Source: Nocardia takedensis NBRC 100417 (lineage in GTDB: Bacteria; Actinomycetota; Actinomycetes; Mycobacteriales; Mycobacteriaceae). Taken from it: a stretch of DNA of 64,000 nt. Below the pieces are notes generated by a model. The model saw only the letters and a list, made by a program, of their open reading frames with translations. It did not search any database and was not told the DNA's origin. The DNA lies in the NCBI RefSeq assembly GCF_000308695.1, contig NZ_BAGG01000124.1:1-64000 (forward strand), read 5' to 3'. Shown here one piece after another: positions 52,901-61,602 of this stretch (within the stretch, counting starts at the first letter, position 1; the number at the start of each line of letters is the position of its first letter). The position numbers were made by a program, and so were the translations under genes.

Positions 52901-55002
52901 ACCACCAGATGCACAGCCTGGAAGCCGGCTACTTCTACGCCGAACTGCGCGGGCGGCAACTGGAATACGGGCCGCGGTTCCGTCCGTTGCGCCGCATCGC
53001 CACCGGCGAAGGCCGCGCGCTGGGCACCTTCGAGGACGCCGACCTGCACAGCACCGCCACCCTCGACGGCTGCCTGCACCTGCTCGCGGCGGCCTGCTGG
53101 GAAGACCTGCCCGAGGAGATCGTGCCGCTGCCGGTCGGCATCGACGCCGCGTGGCTGTCCACCGAGGCGGGCCGCGTGGTGTTGCAGGGGCACGCGCTGA
53201 TCCGCGAACGCACCGGCGCCGGCCTGGTCGGCGACGTCGTCGCCACCGATCAGCACGGCGCGCCCGTCCTCGCGCTGATCGGAGTCCACGTCCGCTTCGC
53301 GCACGCCGCCGCCCCGGCGCGCGCGCTCACCGCGCCCCGCGAACTGCCGCCGAGCGGGCTGCCCGCGTTCCGGCGCGAAACCTGGCAGGCCCTGCACCCC
53401 GACGTCCTCACCGCCCACGCCGACACCGGAGACAAGCACCCCCGCCGGGTACTGGTCGTCGGCGAATCCGACCTGGCCCGAGGACTGGCACGGGAACTGG
53501 AGGCGCGCGTGCCCACCGAACGCGTCGCCCGCGAACCCGAAGGCGCGCTCGCCGTACTGACCTCCACCCTGCTGCGCCGCACCGCCGCCGAACGCCTCGC
53601 CGTGGCGCTGGTGTGGCCCCCCGACGGCGACGAATCGGTCGCCGCGCTCGGCCGGGTGGTCGGCGTGCTGCAACACCTGCGCTCCCACGACGCGGTCGGC
53701 GCGCTCACCGTCATCCTGCCGCGGGGGCATTCGAGCAACGCCCACGCCGCCGCCGCGCTGGTCCGGTCGCTGCAACTGGAATCCGGCCGGGCGATCCGAC
53801 TGGCCTGGGCCGACCAGCGGGACGGCAACGTGGAAGTGCTCGCCGCGCTGGTCACCGCCGAACCCGACGCCGCCGTCCCCGACGAGATCCGGCTCAGCGG
53901 CGGCGATCCCGCGATCCGACGATTCACCGTCGCCGAGGCCGACACCGCGCCGCCCACCATCGACCCGGGCGGCACCTACGTGGTCACCGGCGGACTCGGC
54001 GCGCTCGGCGCGGTCGCGGTGCGCTGGCTGCTCGACGCGGGCGCCCACGACGTCGTCGTCCTGACCCGCTCACCGCGGCCGGTGCCTGCCCTGCTCGACG
54101 GCTCCGAGGACCGCATCGTCGTCGTCCGCTGCGACGCCGCCGACCACAGCGACCTGGACAACGCGCTGCGCGACATCCGCGAATGCGGGTCGACCATCCG
54201 CGGCGTCGTCCACGCGGCGGGCACCCTGGAGGACGCGGCCTTCGAGGCCGTCACCGCCGACCAGATCGCCCGCCTCGCCGCCGCCAAAGCGGTCGCCGCC
54301 GCCAACCTGCTCACCCTCACCGCGGGCGACCCGCTGGATTTCCTGCTGCTGTTCTCCTCCGCCACCGGCGCGCTCGGCGCACCGGGGCAAGCCGCCTACG
54401 CCGCCGCCAACGCGGCCATGGACGCACTCGCCGCCGGCGCGGAACGGCGGGTGCTCAGCATCGGCTGGGGCGTCTGGGAATCCGGGCTCGCCGAATCCGC
54501 GGGCGGCGCGATCCACCTGCGCCGCGCCGGCATCGCCGCCGTCGACACCCGGCGCGGCGCGGAACTGCTCGCGCGGGCCCTGCGCCACACCGAGCCCTAC
54601 CTGCTCGCCGTCGACTACACGCCCACCGCCGACACCGCACCGGTCGCCGGACGCCTGCGCAGCCTGCTGGCCCCACGCCGCGACCTCGCCCCGGCACCGG
54701 TCGAACCGACCGCACCCGCCCCGACGCCGCCCCCGCCCACCGGTCCCGAACCGCTCACCGCGATCATCCGCCGGGTGCTGGCCGCCACCGTCGACCTGCC
54801 CGCCGAATCCATCGACTCCACCGCCGATTTCAACGACCTCGGGTTGAGTTCCCTGCTCGCCATCGAACTGCGCCGCGCCCTGGAGACCCGCTTGAGCATC
54901 GCCATCTCGACCGCGGAACTGTTCCGTCACCCCACCGTCGCGGCCCTCGGCGCGGCCCTCGCCGACCGCGTCGCCGCCGCGCACACCGGCGAAGCCTCGT
55001 GA
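49987..55002 (+). CDS. Type I polyketide synthase, KS-AT-DH-KR-ACP
   Basis: A 1671-residue single module. KS: C166 (VDSACSSSLAAVD), H301 (ECHGTGTA) and H340 (KSNLGHLE). AT: S611 in GHSMGE, while the specificity segment reads EFAAHSP instead of HAFH or YASH, so the extender is uncertain. DH-like region about 860-1140: HIVASVPTVP (the usual Gly is Ser) and ATLDGCLHLL, so activity is possible. KR: TGGLGALGAVAV at about 1334 and SSATGALGAPGQAAYAAANAAMD with Tyr and Asn; HAAGTLEDAAF suggests a B-type. ACP: S1622 in LGLSSLLAIEL. No ER and no thioesterase. Overlaps its neighbours by four bases on each side. Confidence 0.95.
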   Translation: MTATEPARSPAHAPVAIVGMGCRLPGADGLDAYWRLLLDGRDVTGAPPPGRAVTRRGGYLPDIDRFDNDWFAISAREAAVMDPQQRLALEVAVEAVDDAGLGHRVRGSGGAVVFGACGYDHGITVLGAGGHDAPYAVTGSALSIIANRLSYVLDLRGPSLVVDSACSSSLAAVDIAVRLLADETVPFALVGGVNLTLLPHTSDYLADSGFLAEDGRCKPFDAAADGYTRGDGCGVLVLRRSADAHRAGERVYAEVAGAAVGSDGRSNGLYAPNGRAQRDTVRAAWRRAGLDPRRAGYVECHGTGTALGDAVEVGALATVLARPEPDPPIWIGSAKSNLGHLEAAAGAAGLIKTALSIHHGVIAPTAHFRTENPLLKLSERGLRVPTAPVDWTATPPGQRLAGVSSFGFGGTNAHVVLRGVDPALPARAAEPPVLIPITGRDVADLRRHAADCADLLDVEDRDLRRVAVAAARTLPEQVRAAVLAHDADQAIQRLRALSAGESGTGITGPSATRRRGGVLFLFSGQGGQHIRMGRALAARHPVFARALTAAADAVAAAGGPKVWTPRHGFGALGADPDATALVQPAVFAYQVALAELFAAWGVRPDAIIGHSMGEIAAAVAAGALPLADAARVVVARSAALGTLDGLGAMALLETTPEEAAHLVEPVRAEVAIAAVNGPRSVVVSGDPRYVETVVRRAKRRDIFARRVAVEFAAHSPQVAAVLPDFRAALTDLEPRPPARRLYSTARRGALLDDTDMDADYWIENASGTVELAAALERAADEGHTTVVEIAPHPVLIPAVREYPEFRESAHPGVTREDEAGAFLDCLARLHVEGRAVDWSALGPFTGPAGRRRWHRRQFPPLVTVEIAPDVPEFVTDRLEDHIVASVPTVPAVYWLRRLLHLAHAETATVVRDFVVHEMTELRALSRVEYRGEDELRVIAGGRTLAAAVASGDPSPADIVAWMRSADANRALHHQMHSLEAGYFYAELRGRQLEYGPRFRPLRRIATGEGRALGTFEDADLHSTATLDGCLHLLAAACWEDLPEEIVPLPVGIDAAWLSTEAGRVVLQGHALIRERTGAGLVGDVVATDQHGAPVLALIGVHVRFAHAAAPARALTAPRELPPSGLPAFRRETWQALHPDVLTAHADTGDKHPRRVLVVGESDLARGLARELEARVPTERVAREPEGALAVLTSTLLRRTAAERLAVALVWPPDGDESVAALGRVVGVLQHLRSHDAVGALTVILPRGHSSNAHAAAALVRSLQLESGRAIRLAWADQRDGNVEVLAALVTAEPDAAVPDEIRLSGGDPAIRRFTVAEADTAPPTIDPGGTYVVTGGLGALGAVAVRWLLDAGAHDVVVLTRSPRPVPALLDGSEDRIVVVRCDAADHSDLDNALRDIRECGSTIRGVVHAAGTLEDAAFEAVTADQIARLAAAKAVAAANLLTLTAGDPLDFLLLFSSATGALGAPGQAAYAAANAAMDALAAGAERRVLSIGWGVWESGLAESAGGAIHLRRAGIAAVDTRRGAELLARALRHTEPYLLAVDYTPTADTAPVAGRLRSLLAPRRDLAPAPVEPTAPAPTPPPPTGPEPLTAIIRRVLAATVDLPAESIDSTADFNDLGLSSLLAIELRRALETRLSIAISTAELFRHPTVAALGAALADRVAAAHTGEAS

Positions 55003-56864
55003 ACCCCGCCGACACGCTGCCCGCGCGCCTGGCCCGCTGGGCGCGGGTCCGCCCCGACACCACCGCCTACACGGCCCTCGAATTCCGCGGCCACGAACGC
55101 CTCTCGCACACCCTCGACTACGCCCGACTACACGGGGCCGCCGAAGCGACGGCACGGCGGCTGCGAAACCACAGCGACCCCGGCGACCGGGTCGCGATCC
55201 TCTGCGAACACGGACTCGACTACGTCGTCGCCTTCCTCGGCTGCCTCTACAGCGGACGCGTCGCGGTGCCGCTACTGCCGATCACCGGCGCGCGCAACAC
55301 CGAACGCGTCGACCGGGTACTCGCCGACGCCCGACCCGCGATCGCACTCGTCTCGCCCGGCGACACCGTCACGAAGGCAGCGGTGGAATCCGCTGTGCGG
55401 CAAGTGCTGTCACCTGAATCCCGCGCGAGCTACGGTGGTGCGGGCGCTGTCGGCCCGGCCGGTGACAGCTCGGCCGGTGAGGGCCGCACGGCCCGCAAGA
55501 CCGATGTCGCCTATCTGCAATACACCTCGGGATCGACCAAAGCACCTGCGGGCGTGCGCATCACGCACGCGAATCTGACCGCAGCCCTGGGGCAACTCCG
55601 CGAGGCCGTGCCCGTGGCCGTCGAGCGCCCGATCGTGACTTGGCTGCCGTTCTTCCACGACATGGGCCTGGTGATCGGGCTCGCGCTACCGCTCTACTGC
55701 GGGGTGCCGGGCGTGACGATGGCACCCTTGGATTTCGCGAAACGTCCGATCCGCTGGTTGCGCGCCTGCTCCGAGCACCGCGCCGGACTGACCGGCAGCC
55801 CCAACTTCGGTCTGGCACTGGCGGTCTCGGCCACCACGGACGCCGAACGCTCCGGTCTGGACCTGTCCGCTCTCGACGTCGTCCTCAACGGCGCGGAACC
55901 CGTCCGCGCCGAAGCCCTCACCGAATTCACCCGCGTCTACGCCCCCCACGGCTTCCGCCACCGCGCACACACCCCGGGCTACGGCCTCGCCGAAGCCACC
56001 CTCTCGGTCACCATCGCCGCCCCCTCCGCCGAACCGGTCGCCCACCACTTCGACCGCGCCGCCCTGAGCCGAGGCGTCGCGGTCCCCGTCGCAGACCATC
56101 CCGACAACGGGAGCAGTGCTGACGGATTCGGCGGTGACAGTGGCGGCGGCGGTGCGGCAGGGTCGTTGCTGTTGGTGGGGTGTGGGGCTCCGGTGGGGCA
56201 GCGGGTGGCGGTGATCGATGCGCGGGCGCGGGCGGTTCCGGATGGGCGGGTGGGCGAGATCTGGGTCTCGGGGCCGAATGTCGGCGGGGGCTATCACCTG
56301 GACCCGGTCGCGTCCGCCGCGACGTTCGGGGCCGAGCGCGCCGACGAGGCGACCGGCGGTTGGTTGCGTACCGGTGACCTGGGCTTCCTGTTCGACGGAC
56401 AGCTCTATATCGCGGGCCGCGCGAAGGATCTGATCGTCGTCGACGGGCGCAACCACTACCCGTCCGACATCGAGTCCACCGCCACGGCCGCGACGCCGCA
56501 CCTGCGCGCGGGCCATCTCACCGCCTTCGGCCACGACGACGGCGCGCGCGAAGACCTGGTGATCGTCGCCGAAGTCGTCGCCGATCTGCCCGCCGAGGTC
56601 GACCCGGTCGACCTCGCCCGCCGCGTCCGCTCGGCTGTCGCCGCCGCCCACGAGGTCATGCCCGCCGCGGTGGTGCTGGTCGCACCGGGCCGCATCCCGC
56701 GCACCTCCAGCGGGAAGGTGCGCCGCGGTGATTGCCACACCTTGTTCGCCGACGGCCTGCTCCCGGTCCTCGCGGCGGTCGGCACCGTGCCGAACGGAGG
56801 AGCCGGACGGGCGAATCCCGCGGGCGACCGCCGACGCCGCGGTGTGCCGCCACGACAGCCCTGA
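54999..56864 (+). CDS. Fatty acyl-AMP ligase (FAAL)
   Basis: A 621-residue ANL enzyme: QYTSGSTKAPAGVRITHANL (P-loop), TWLPFFHDMGLVIGLALPLY, LNGAEPVRAEALTEF, PGYGLAEATLSVTI and GRAKDLIVVDGRNHYPSDIE, all of the FAAL type, and the C-terminal Lys in TSSGKVRRG. FAALs make acyl-adenylates and load them on ACPs rather than CoA. A Gly/Ser-rich insertion (residues about 365-385) and a divergent stretch at 143-165 are odd but in non-conserved loops. The GTG overlaps the PKS stop (GTGA). Confidence 0.92.
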   Translation: MNPADTLPARLARWARVRPDTTAYTALEFRGHERLSHTLDYARLHGAAEATARRLRNHSDPGDRVAILCEHGLDYVVAFLGCLYSGRVAVPLLPITGARNTERVDRVLADARPAIALVSPGDTVTKAAVESAVRQVLSPESRASYGGAGAVGPAGDSSAGEGRTARKTDVAYLQYTSGSTKAPAGVRITHANLTAALGQLREAVPVAVERPIVTWLPFFHDMGLVIGLALPLYCGVPGVTMAPLDFAKRPIRWLRACSEHRAGLTGSPNFGLALAVSATTDAERSGLDLSALDVVLNGAEPVRAEALTEFTRVYAPHGFRHRAHTPGYGLAEATLSVTIAAPSAEPVAHHFDRAALSRGVAVPVADHPDNGSSADGFGGDSGGGGAAGSLLLVGCGAPVGQRVAVIDARARAVPDGRVGEIWVSGPNVGGGYHLDPVASAATFGAERADEATGGWLRTGDLGFLFDGQLYIAGRAKDLIVVDGRNHYPSDIESTATAATPHLRAGHLTAFGHDDGAREDLVIVAEVVADLPAEVDPVDLARRVRSAVAAAHEVMPAAVVLVAPGRIPRTSSGKVRRGDCHTLFADGLLPVLAAVGTVPNGGAGRANPAGDRRRRGVPPRQP

Positions 56865-56915
56865 CGCGCCCGCTCCGCTCACGGTGATCCGACACCGGTC
56901 GGGCGATGATGAGCT

Positions 56916-57305
56916 ATGACCTCCGAAGCGATCGCCGTGACCTGGAAGCATCATCCGGACGAGCACGATTACCCGGCCGCCGCCGACTATCTCGAATTGC
57001 TCGGTGAGCCGGATGTGGTGGACGCGGTGGTGCGGCGGTTGCGGGACGCGCCGATCGTGCACAAGAAGGCCAAGGACATTCTGCGGGCGGCGCGGCTGGA
57101 ATTGCTGTCGGCCGACAATCCGCATGTGCGCCGCGATCTGATCAAGATCAACAATGGCAAGGCGCTGTCGCCGATCCTGCTGGTGCGCGGCGATTTCCGG
57201 CACGACGTGCCGGTGGTGATCGCCGACGGCTACCACCGGGTATGCGCGATCCACTGGGCCGACGAGGACATCGAGATCCCGGCCAAGATCGCTTCGCTGC
57301 CGTGA
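56916..57305 (+). CDS. Small ParB/Srx-like protein
   Basis: A 129-residue protein. The C-terminal part (LIKINNGKALSPILLVRGD, then VVIADGYHRVCAIHWADED) resembles the ParB/sulfiredoxin nucleotide-binding motif GxHR, here DGYHR. The N-terminus is helical. No known function. Its stop overlaps the antiporter's GTG (GTGA), a coupling that suggests joint expression. Confidence 0.6.
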   Translation: MTSEAIAVTWKHHPDEHDYPAAADYLELLGEPDVVDAVVRRLRDAPIVHKKAKDILRAARLELLSADNPHVRRDLIKINNGKALSPILLVRGDFRHDVPVVIADGYHRVCAIHWADEDIEIPAKIASLP

Positions 57306-58448
57306 CCTTCTCCACCCTCGCGCTGGTGATCGCCCTCGGGTTGTGCGGTCCGCTGTTCGCGGTGCGCACCGCCTGGCACGTGCCGGTGATCCTGGGCGAA
57401 CTGGTGGCCGGAATCGTATTCGGCGCCACCGGGTTCGGGGTACTGCACACCTCGGACCCGGTCTTCGTGTTCCTGGCCGACATGGGTTTCGCGATGGTGA
57501 TGTTCGTGGCGGGCACCCATGTGCCGGTGCGCGATCCGGCGGTGCGGTCGGCGCTGGGCGTGGGCGCGCTGCGGGCGGTGCTGGTCGGCGTCCTGGCGGC
57601 GGCGGGCGGTTACGGCATCGCGGCCTGGTTCGGCACCGGTCACGGCGCGATCTACGCGGTGCTGCTCGCGTCGTCTTCGGCGGCGCTGGTGTTGCCGATC
57701 ATCGATTCGGCGGATCTGTCCGGTCGCCGGGTGCTCGCGCTGACCGCGCAGGTGGCGATCGCGGACACGGCGTGCGTCGTGGCTCTGCCGCTGGTCATCG
57801 ATCCCGGCAACGCGGCGCGGGCGGCATTCGGCGCGGCGGCGGTGGCGGCGTGCGCGGGCGTGATGTTCCTGGTGCTGCGGTACCTGGAGAATTCGGGGTT
57901 GCGCCGCCGGGTGCACCGTCTCTCGGAGCGGCGCGGGTTCGCGCTGGAACTGCGGGTGAGCCTGGCGCTGCTGTTCGTGCTGTGCGCGGTCGCCACCCCG
58001 CACGCATGTCTCGATCATGTTGGCGGGCTTCGCCTGCGGACTGGCGGTCGCGGGCATCGGGGAACCTCGTCGGGTGGCCAAGCAACTGTTCGCCATCAAC
58101 GACGGATTCCTCGCGCCGCTGTTCTTCGTCTGGCTGGGCGCACGACTCAACCTGCGGGAATTCGGCGAGCATCCGCGGTTGATCGCGCTCGGCGTCGCAC
58201 TGGGGGTGGGGGCGGTCGCGGCGCATCTGGTCACGCGGGTCGCGGGACAGCCACTCGCCTACGGCGCCTTGGCCGCGGCACAGATCGGGGTGCCGGTGGC
58301 GGCGGTGACGGTGGGCACGCAACTGCACGTGCTGGTTCCGGGGGAATCCTCGGCGATCATGCTCGGCGCGTTGATCACCATCGGGACGGCCGCGCTCGCG
58401 TCGAGCCGGATCGCCGCTCGGCAGCGCGATCCGGTCCGACGGAGTTAG
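57302..58448 (+). pseudogene. CPA2-type cation/proton antiporter, frameshifted
   Basis: The first part (MTFSTLALVIALGLCGPLFA, LVAGIVFGATGFGVLHTSDP) and the second part in another frame (SIMLAGFACGLAVAGIGEPR, LFAINDGFLAPLFFVWLGAR) make a normal Na+/H+-exchanger-type membrane protein of about 11 helices if one C is removed from the run of four at about 57996-57999. This gives VCAVATRTHVSIMLAGF across the joint. Each half retains conserved helices, so a consensus error is likely. CPA2 exchangers exchange monovalent cations for protons or glutathione-linked stress signals. Confidence 0.75.
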
Positions 58449-58848
58449 GGCAGGTCGTCCGGCGACCCGTCGCGCCCGAGGAGACGGTCGGTTTCGCGAC
58501 GTTCGCGTTTGGTGGGACGCCCGGTGCCGCGATCACGTCGCGGCATGGAAGCCAGCAGTTCCCGCGACGGCGGCGGCGGACTGCGGTCGATCAGACATTG
58601 CGCCGCGAGCGGCGCGCTGACCCGCTTGGTGACGATCCGTTCCACGACGACGATGCGTTCGACGCCCGCGGCGCGGATGCGCACCTCGTCACCGATCTTG
58701 ACCTGCTGGGCCGGTTTGGCCGCGACGCCGTTGACGCGGACGTGGCCGCCCGGCAGGCTTCGGCGGCAGCGGATCTCGTCTTGAACAGGCGTACCGACCA
58801 CGTCCACGAATCGACGCGGGCCTGGGACGCCTGTTCCGGCGAGGGCAC
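58445..58848 (-). pseudogene. S4 RNA-binding domain (Hsp15-like) protein, frameshifted
   Basis: One frame encodes VDSWTWSVRLFKTRSAAAEAC and another GGHVRVNGVAAKPAQQVKIG, the two halves of a canonical S4 domain (RVDRWLWAVRLFKTRSAA...GHVRVNG). They join as AEACRGGHVRVNG if the run of G on the minus strand at about 58752 had one more base. The tail (RDRGTGRPTKRERRETDRLL) is typical of the Hsp15 family. S4 proteins of this kind bind stalled 50S subunits. Start is a GTG at 58848, just after the endopeptidase gene. Confidence 0.75.
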
Positions 58849-58851
58849 CGA

Positions 58852-59514
58852 TCAGATGACGCGACGCGCGGTGACAACGTCATCGGCGTCGAGGTTGGTG
58901 TAGGAGACCGGGGTGCCGGACTGGACCGCGTTGAGCAGCTTGCCGTCGCCGGCGTAGATGCCGACGTGGCCGCCGCCGTTGGTGATGACGATGTCACCCG
59001 GCTGGAGGTTGTGGAAGGCCACCGGAGCGCCCACGTGGGACTGCTCGAAGCTGGTGCGCGGCAGTTCGACACCGGCCTGACGGTAGGCCCACTGCACGAG
59101 ACCGGAGCAGTCGAAGCTGACCGGACCCGCCGCGCCCCAGGAGTACTGGGCGCCGACCTTGGTCTTGGCGGCGTCGAGCGCGATCGAGGCGGGCGACTGC
59201 ATCTGCTGCGGCTGCATCATGTCGCCGAACAGACCGCCCTCGGGGATCTGGGGCAGCGTGCCCAGCGTCATCGGCGGGATGGCGGGCTGGGCGGCGAGGG
59301 CCTGCTCCAGCTGCTTGTTCAGTTCCTGGACCGGGGCGTCGAATTCCTGCGGAACCGGAACGTCGAAATCGCCTAGGCCGGGGATGTTGATGGTGGCAGC
59401 CATCGCGGGGATGGCGGGCATCGCGCCGGTCGTCGCGGCCACCGCACCCATCACGATCGCGCCTTTGACGGAATTCGGCAAGCGAGATTCCCGCTGCAAG
59501 CTGTGTTTACCCAC
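58852..59514 (-). CDS. Secreted NlpC/P60 peptidoglycan endopeptidase
   Basis: A 220-residue protein with signal peptide (GAIVMGAVAATTGAMPAIPAMAA). The C-terminal NlpC/P60 domain has catalytic C136 (SFDCSGLVQWAYRQAG), H183 (NGGGHVGIYAGDGK) and, as third residue, N195 (LLNA) instead of the more common His. A Pro/Met/Gln-rich linker of about 60 residues precedes the domain. The enzyme cleaves D-Glu-mDAP type bonds in stem peptides. It is behind a ydaO riboswitch, so cyclic-di-AMP should control it. GTG start. Confidence 0.93.
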   Translation of the reverse strand: MGKHSLQRESRLPNSVKGAIVMGAVAATTGAMPAIPAMAATINIPGLGDFDVPVPQEFDAPVQELNKQLEQALAAQPAIPPMTLGTLPQIPEGGLFGDMMQPQQMQSPASIALDAAKTKVGAQYSWGAAGPVSFDCSGLVQWAYRQAGVELPRTSFEQSHVGAPVAFHNLQPGDIVITNGGGHVGIYAGDGKLLNAVQSGTPVSYTNLDADDVVTARRVI

Positions 59515-59539
59515 CGAGCTGAGTCTCCGATCTTCCTGC

Positions 59540-59654
59540 TCGTCCCGCCGACCGAGTTAGCTGACGGGTTCGGGCCGGGAAGATCGGCCCTACCGCGCCG
59601 GCGACTATACCGTTGCGGATTCACCCCAGACGAACCTGTGGGTCCCCGGTACGA
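59540..59654 (-). promoter_or_regulatory. ydaO/yuaA-type cyclic-di-AMP riboswitch
   Basis: Read on the minus strand, the leader has GGGGACCCACAGGTTCG, GGGGTGAATCC, GGTATAGTCGCCGGC, GCGGTAGGG and CCCGTCAGCTAACTCGGT, in the order and spacing of the ydaO consensus. Closing stem TCGT(A)CCG pairs with CGG(G)ACGA. It lies 25 bases before the endopeptidase start, a common location in actinobacteria (rpf/nlpC genes). Confidence 0.94.
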
Positions 59655-59890
59655 CCATCGAAGCGTGCTGCTTCGAAGGCCGTTTAGGCGGTGACTCGGT
59701 GGCGCCGTTCTCTGACGAAGCGACAGACTCCACTAAGTCACGAGAAGATTACGATGCCGTCGCACTGTTGTCCAGCGCACAGACCAGCCTTTTCGTGAAC
59801 TCTGTGAAAAGTCACCCTCCGCGCGGGAATACGGGTCGCGCCGCCGAAGGTCACGATCGGGTCTCGAAATCGTTCGACGGTCTCGGACGC

Positions 59891-60166
59891 TCAGCGCTCG
59901 AGCGCGGATAACCGCTGCTCGAGGTGGGTGATGTACCGCCGCGCCTCGGCCAGTTGGACCTCGAGTTGGCCGAGTGCGATCACCAGCGGACCCACCGCGA
60001 GATCGGCGACCAGTTCGGGATCGTCCAACCCGCCTTCGATGGCGCCCAGGATGTTGGTGCGGATCATCTCCGCCTGGCGCGCGCCGCGCGGGACGGGCCA
60101 CGAGGCGACGGCCTCGGAGACCGTCGGCAGATCGTCGGGCACCTCGAACTCGAACTCCCCGGACAT
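59891..60166 (-). CDS. Small hypothetical protein with helical C-terminus
   Basis: A 91-residue acidic protein starting MSGEFEFEVPDDLPTVSEAV. The last 45 residues are Leu/Ala/Glu-rich helix (VIALGQLEVQLAEARRYITHLEQRL), likely coiled coil. AAAGGGGTG precedes the ATG. No family recognised; divergent from the ATPase gene. Confidence 0.6.
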   Translation of the reverse strand: MSGEFEFEVPDDLPTVSEAVASWPVPRGARQAEMIRTNILGAIEGGLDDPELVADLAVGPLVIALGQLEVQLAEARRYITHLEQRLSALER

Positions 60167-60305
60167 GACACCCCTTTCCCGCCTCGCGCTGACCTGTTCA
60201 GGCTAGAGACTCCGGCACCGATCACCAAGGCGGAAATAGCCGTGTCTACAACATGCCGTAGATTGCCCGAGAAACCTGTGTCGGAAGCGGCTACGGTGTT
60301 CGAGC

Positions 60306-61487
60306 ATGGACCCCGTGCGGAATCCGTATGCTCCCGGAGCCGGACAGCGCCCACCCGAACTGGCCGGGCGCGGAAAGCAACTCACCGCTTTCGACATCGT
60401 GCTGGAACGGATCTCGCGCGGCAGGCCCGAACGCAGCGTCATGCTCACCGGTCTGCGCGGCGTGGGGAAGACCGTGCTGCTCAACCAACTCCGCTCGGCC
60501 GCGGTCTCGCGCGGGTGGGGCACCGGCAAGATCGAGGCGCGGCCCGACCAGGAATTGCGCCGACCGTTGTCCTCGGCGCTGCACATGGCCGCCCGCGCGA
60601 TCGCGATGTCGCATCGCAATCCGGAGCGGGTCGACGATTTCCTCGGCATCCTCAAGGCATTCGCGCTGCGCGCCACCGCCGACAAGGGCATGCGGGAACG
60701 CTGGCAGCCCGGTATCGACGTACCCGCCGTCGCGGGTCGCGCCGATTCGGGCGACATCGAGATCGATCTGGTGGAACTGCTCAAGGAGGCCGCGGCCCTC
60801 GCGGGCGATATCGGCGTCGGGATCGCGATCTTCATCGACGAGATGCAGGATCTCGGTCCGGCCGACATCTCCGCGATCTGCGGGGCCTGCCACGAACTGA
60901 GTCAGGACGCCGCCCCACTGATCGTGGTCGGCGCGGGCCTGCCGCACCTGCCCGCGGTGCTGTCGGCCTCCAAGAGCTATTCCGAGCGCTTGTTCAGCTA
61001 TCACCGCATCGATCGGCTCGACCGCGAGTCGGCCAATCAGGCGCTCATCGCGCCCGCCGAACGCGAGGACGTGGCCTTCACCACCGAGGCCCTCGACGCC
61101 CTCTACGAAAAGGCCGACGGCTACCCCTATTTCGTGCAGGCGTACGGCAAGGCCGCCTGGGATCAGGCTCCGGAGAGCCCCATCACGGCCCAGGACGTCG
61201 AGGTCGCCGCTCCCACCGCCGAGGAGGAACTCGCGGTCGGCTTCTTCGGATCCCGTTACGACAGGGCAACTCCCGCCGAGCGCGAGTACATGCGGGCCAT
61301 GGCGGACCTGTCCGGCGACGACGGACCGGTCGCCACCTCCGCCGTGGCGACGGAACTCAACCGCAAGCCCGCCTCCCTCTCCCCCGCGCGCGACGGGTTG
61401 ATCAAGAAGGGCCTGATCTATTCGGCCGAGCGCGGCACCATCGGGTTCACGGTCCCGCACTTCGGCCGCTACCTGCGCAGCGTCTGA
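60306..61487 (+). CDS. ORC/CDC6-like AAA-type ATPase
   Basis: A 393-residue protein. Walker A is GLRGVGKT at 49-56 and Walker B IAIFIDEMQDLG near 178, followed by VVGAGLPHLPAVLSASKSYSERLF (sensor/box VII region) and a winged-helix-like C-terminus (ATELNRKPASLSPARDGLIKKGL). Such ORC1/CDC6-like or archaeal-ATPase-type proteins are scattered in actinobacteria and often have no known function. Single gene with its own promoter; AT-rich sequence follows the stop. Confidence 0.8.
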   Translation: MDPVRNPYAPGAGQRPPELAGRGKQLTAFDIVLERISRGRPERSVMLTGLRGVGKTVLLNQLRSAAVSRGWGTGKIEARPDQELRRPLSSALHMAARAIAMSHRNPERVDDFLGILKAFALRATADKGMRERWQPGIDVPAVAGRADSGDIEIDLVELLKEAAALAGDIGVGIAIFIDEMQDLGPADISAICGACHELSQDAAPLIVVGAGLPHLPAVLSASKSYSERLFSYHRIDRLDRESANQALIAPAEREDVAFTTEALDALYEKADGYPYFVQAYGKAAWDQAPESPITAQDVEVAAPTAEEELAVGFFGSRYDRATPAEREYMRAMADLSGDDGPVATSAVATELNRKPASLSPARDGLIKKGLIYSAERGTIGFTVPHFGRYLRSV

Positions 61488-61602
61488 GGCGAGTATTCAG
61501 TACTCTTGGATATTTTTTAGAAACCTATAGATGTTCACGAAAGCTCGAGCGAACCGGGCGTTGCCGGTCCGCCGCCAGGCGATCGACCGCGATTACGGCG
61601 AC

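Noticed and set aside
61488-61560. Terminator or insertion end in the AT-rich stretch after the ATPase gene
   Set aside because: The GAGTA/TACTC stem is only five pairs and no inverted terminal repeat or target duplication was found.
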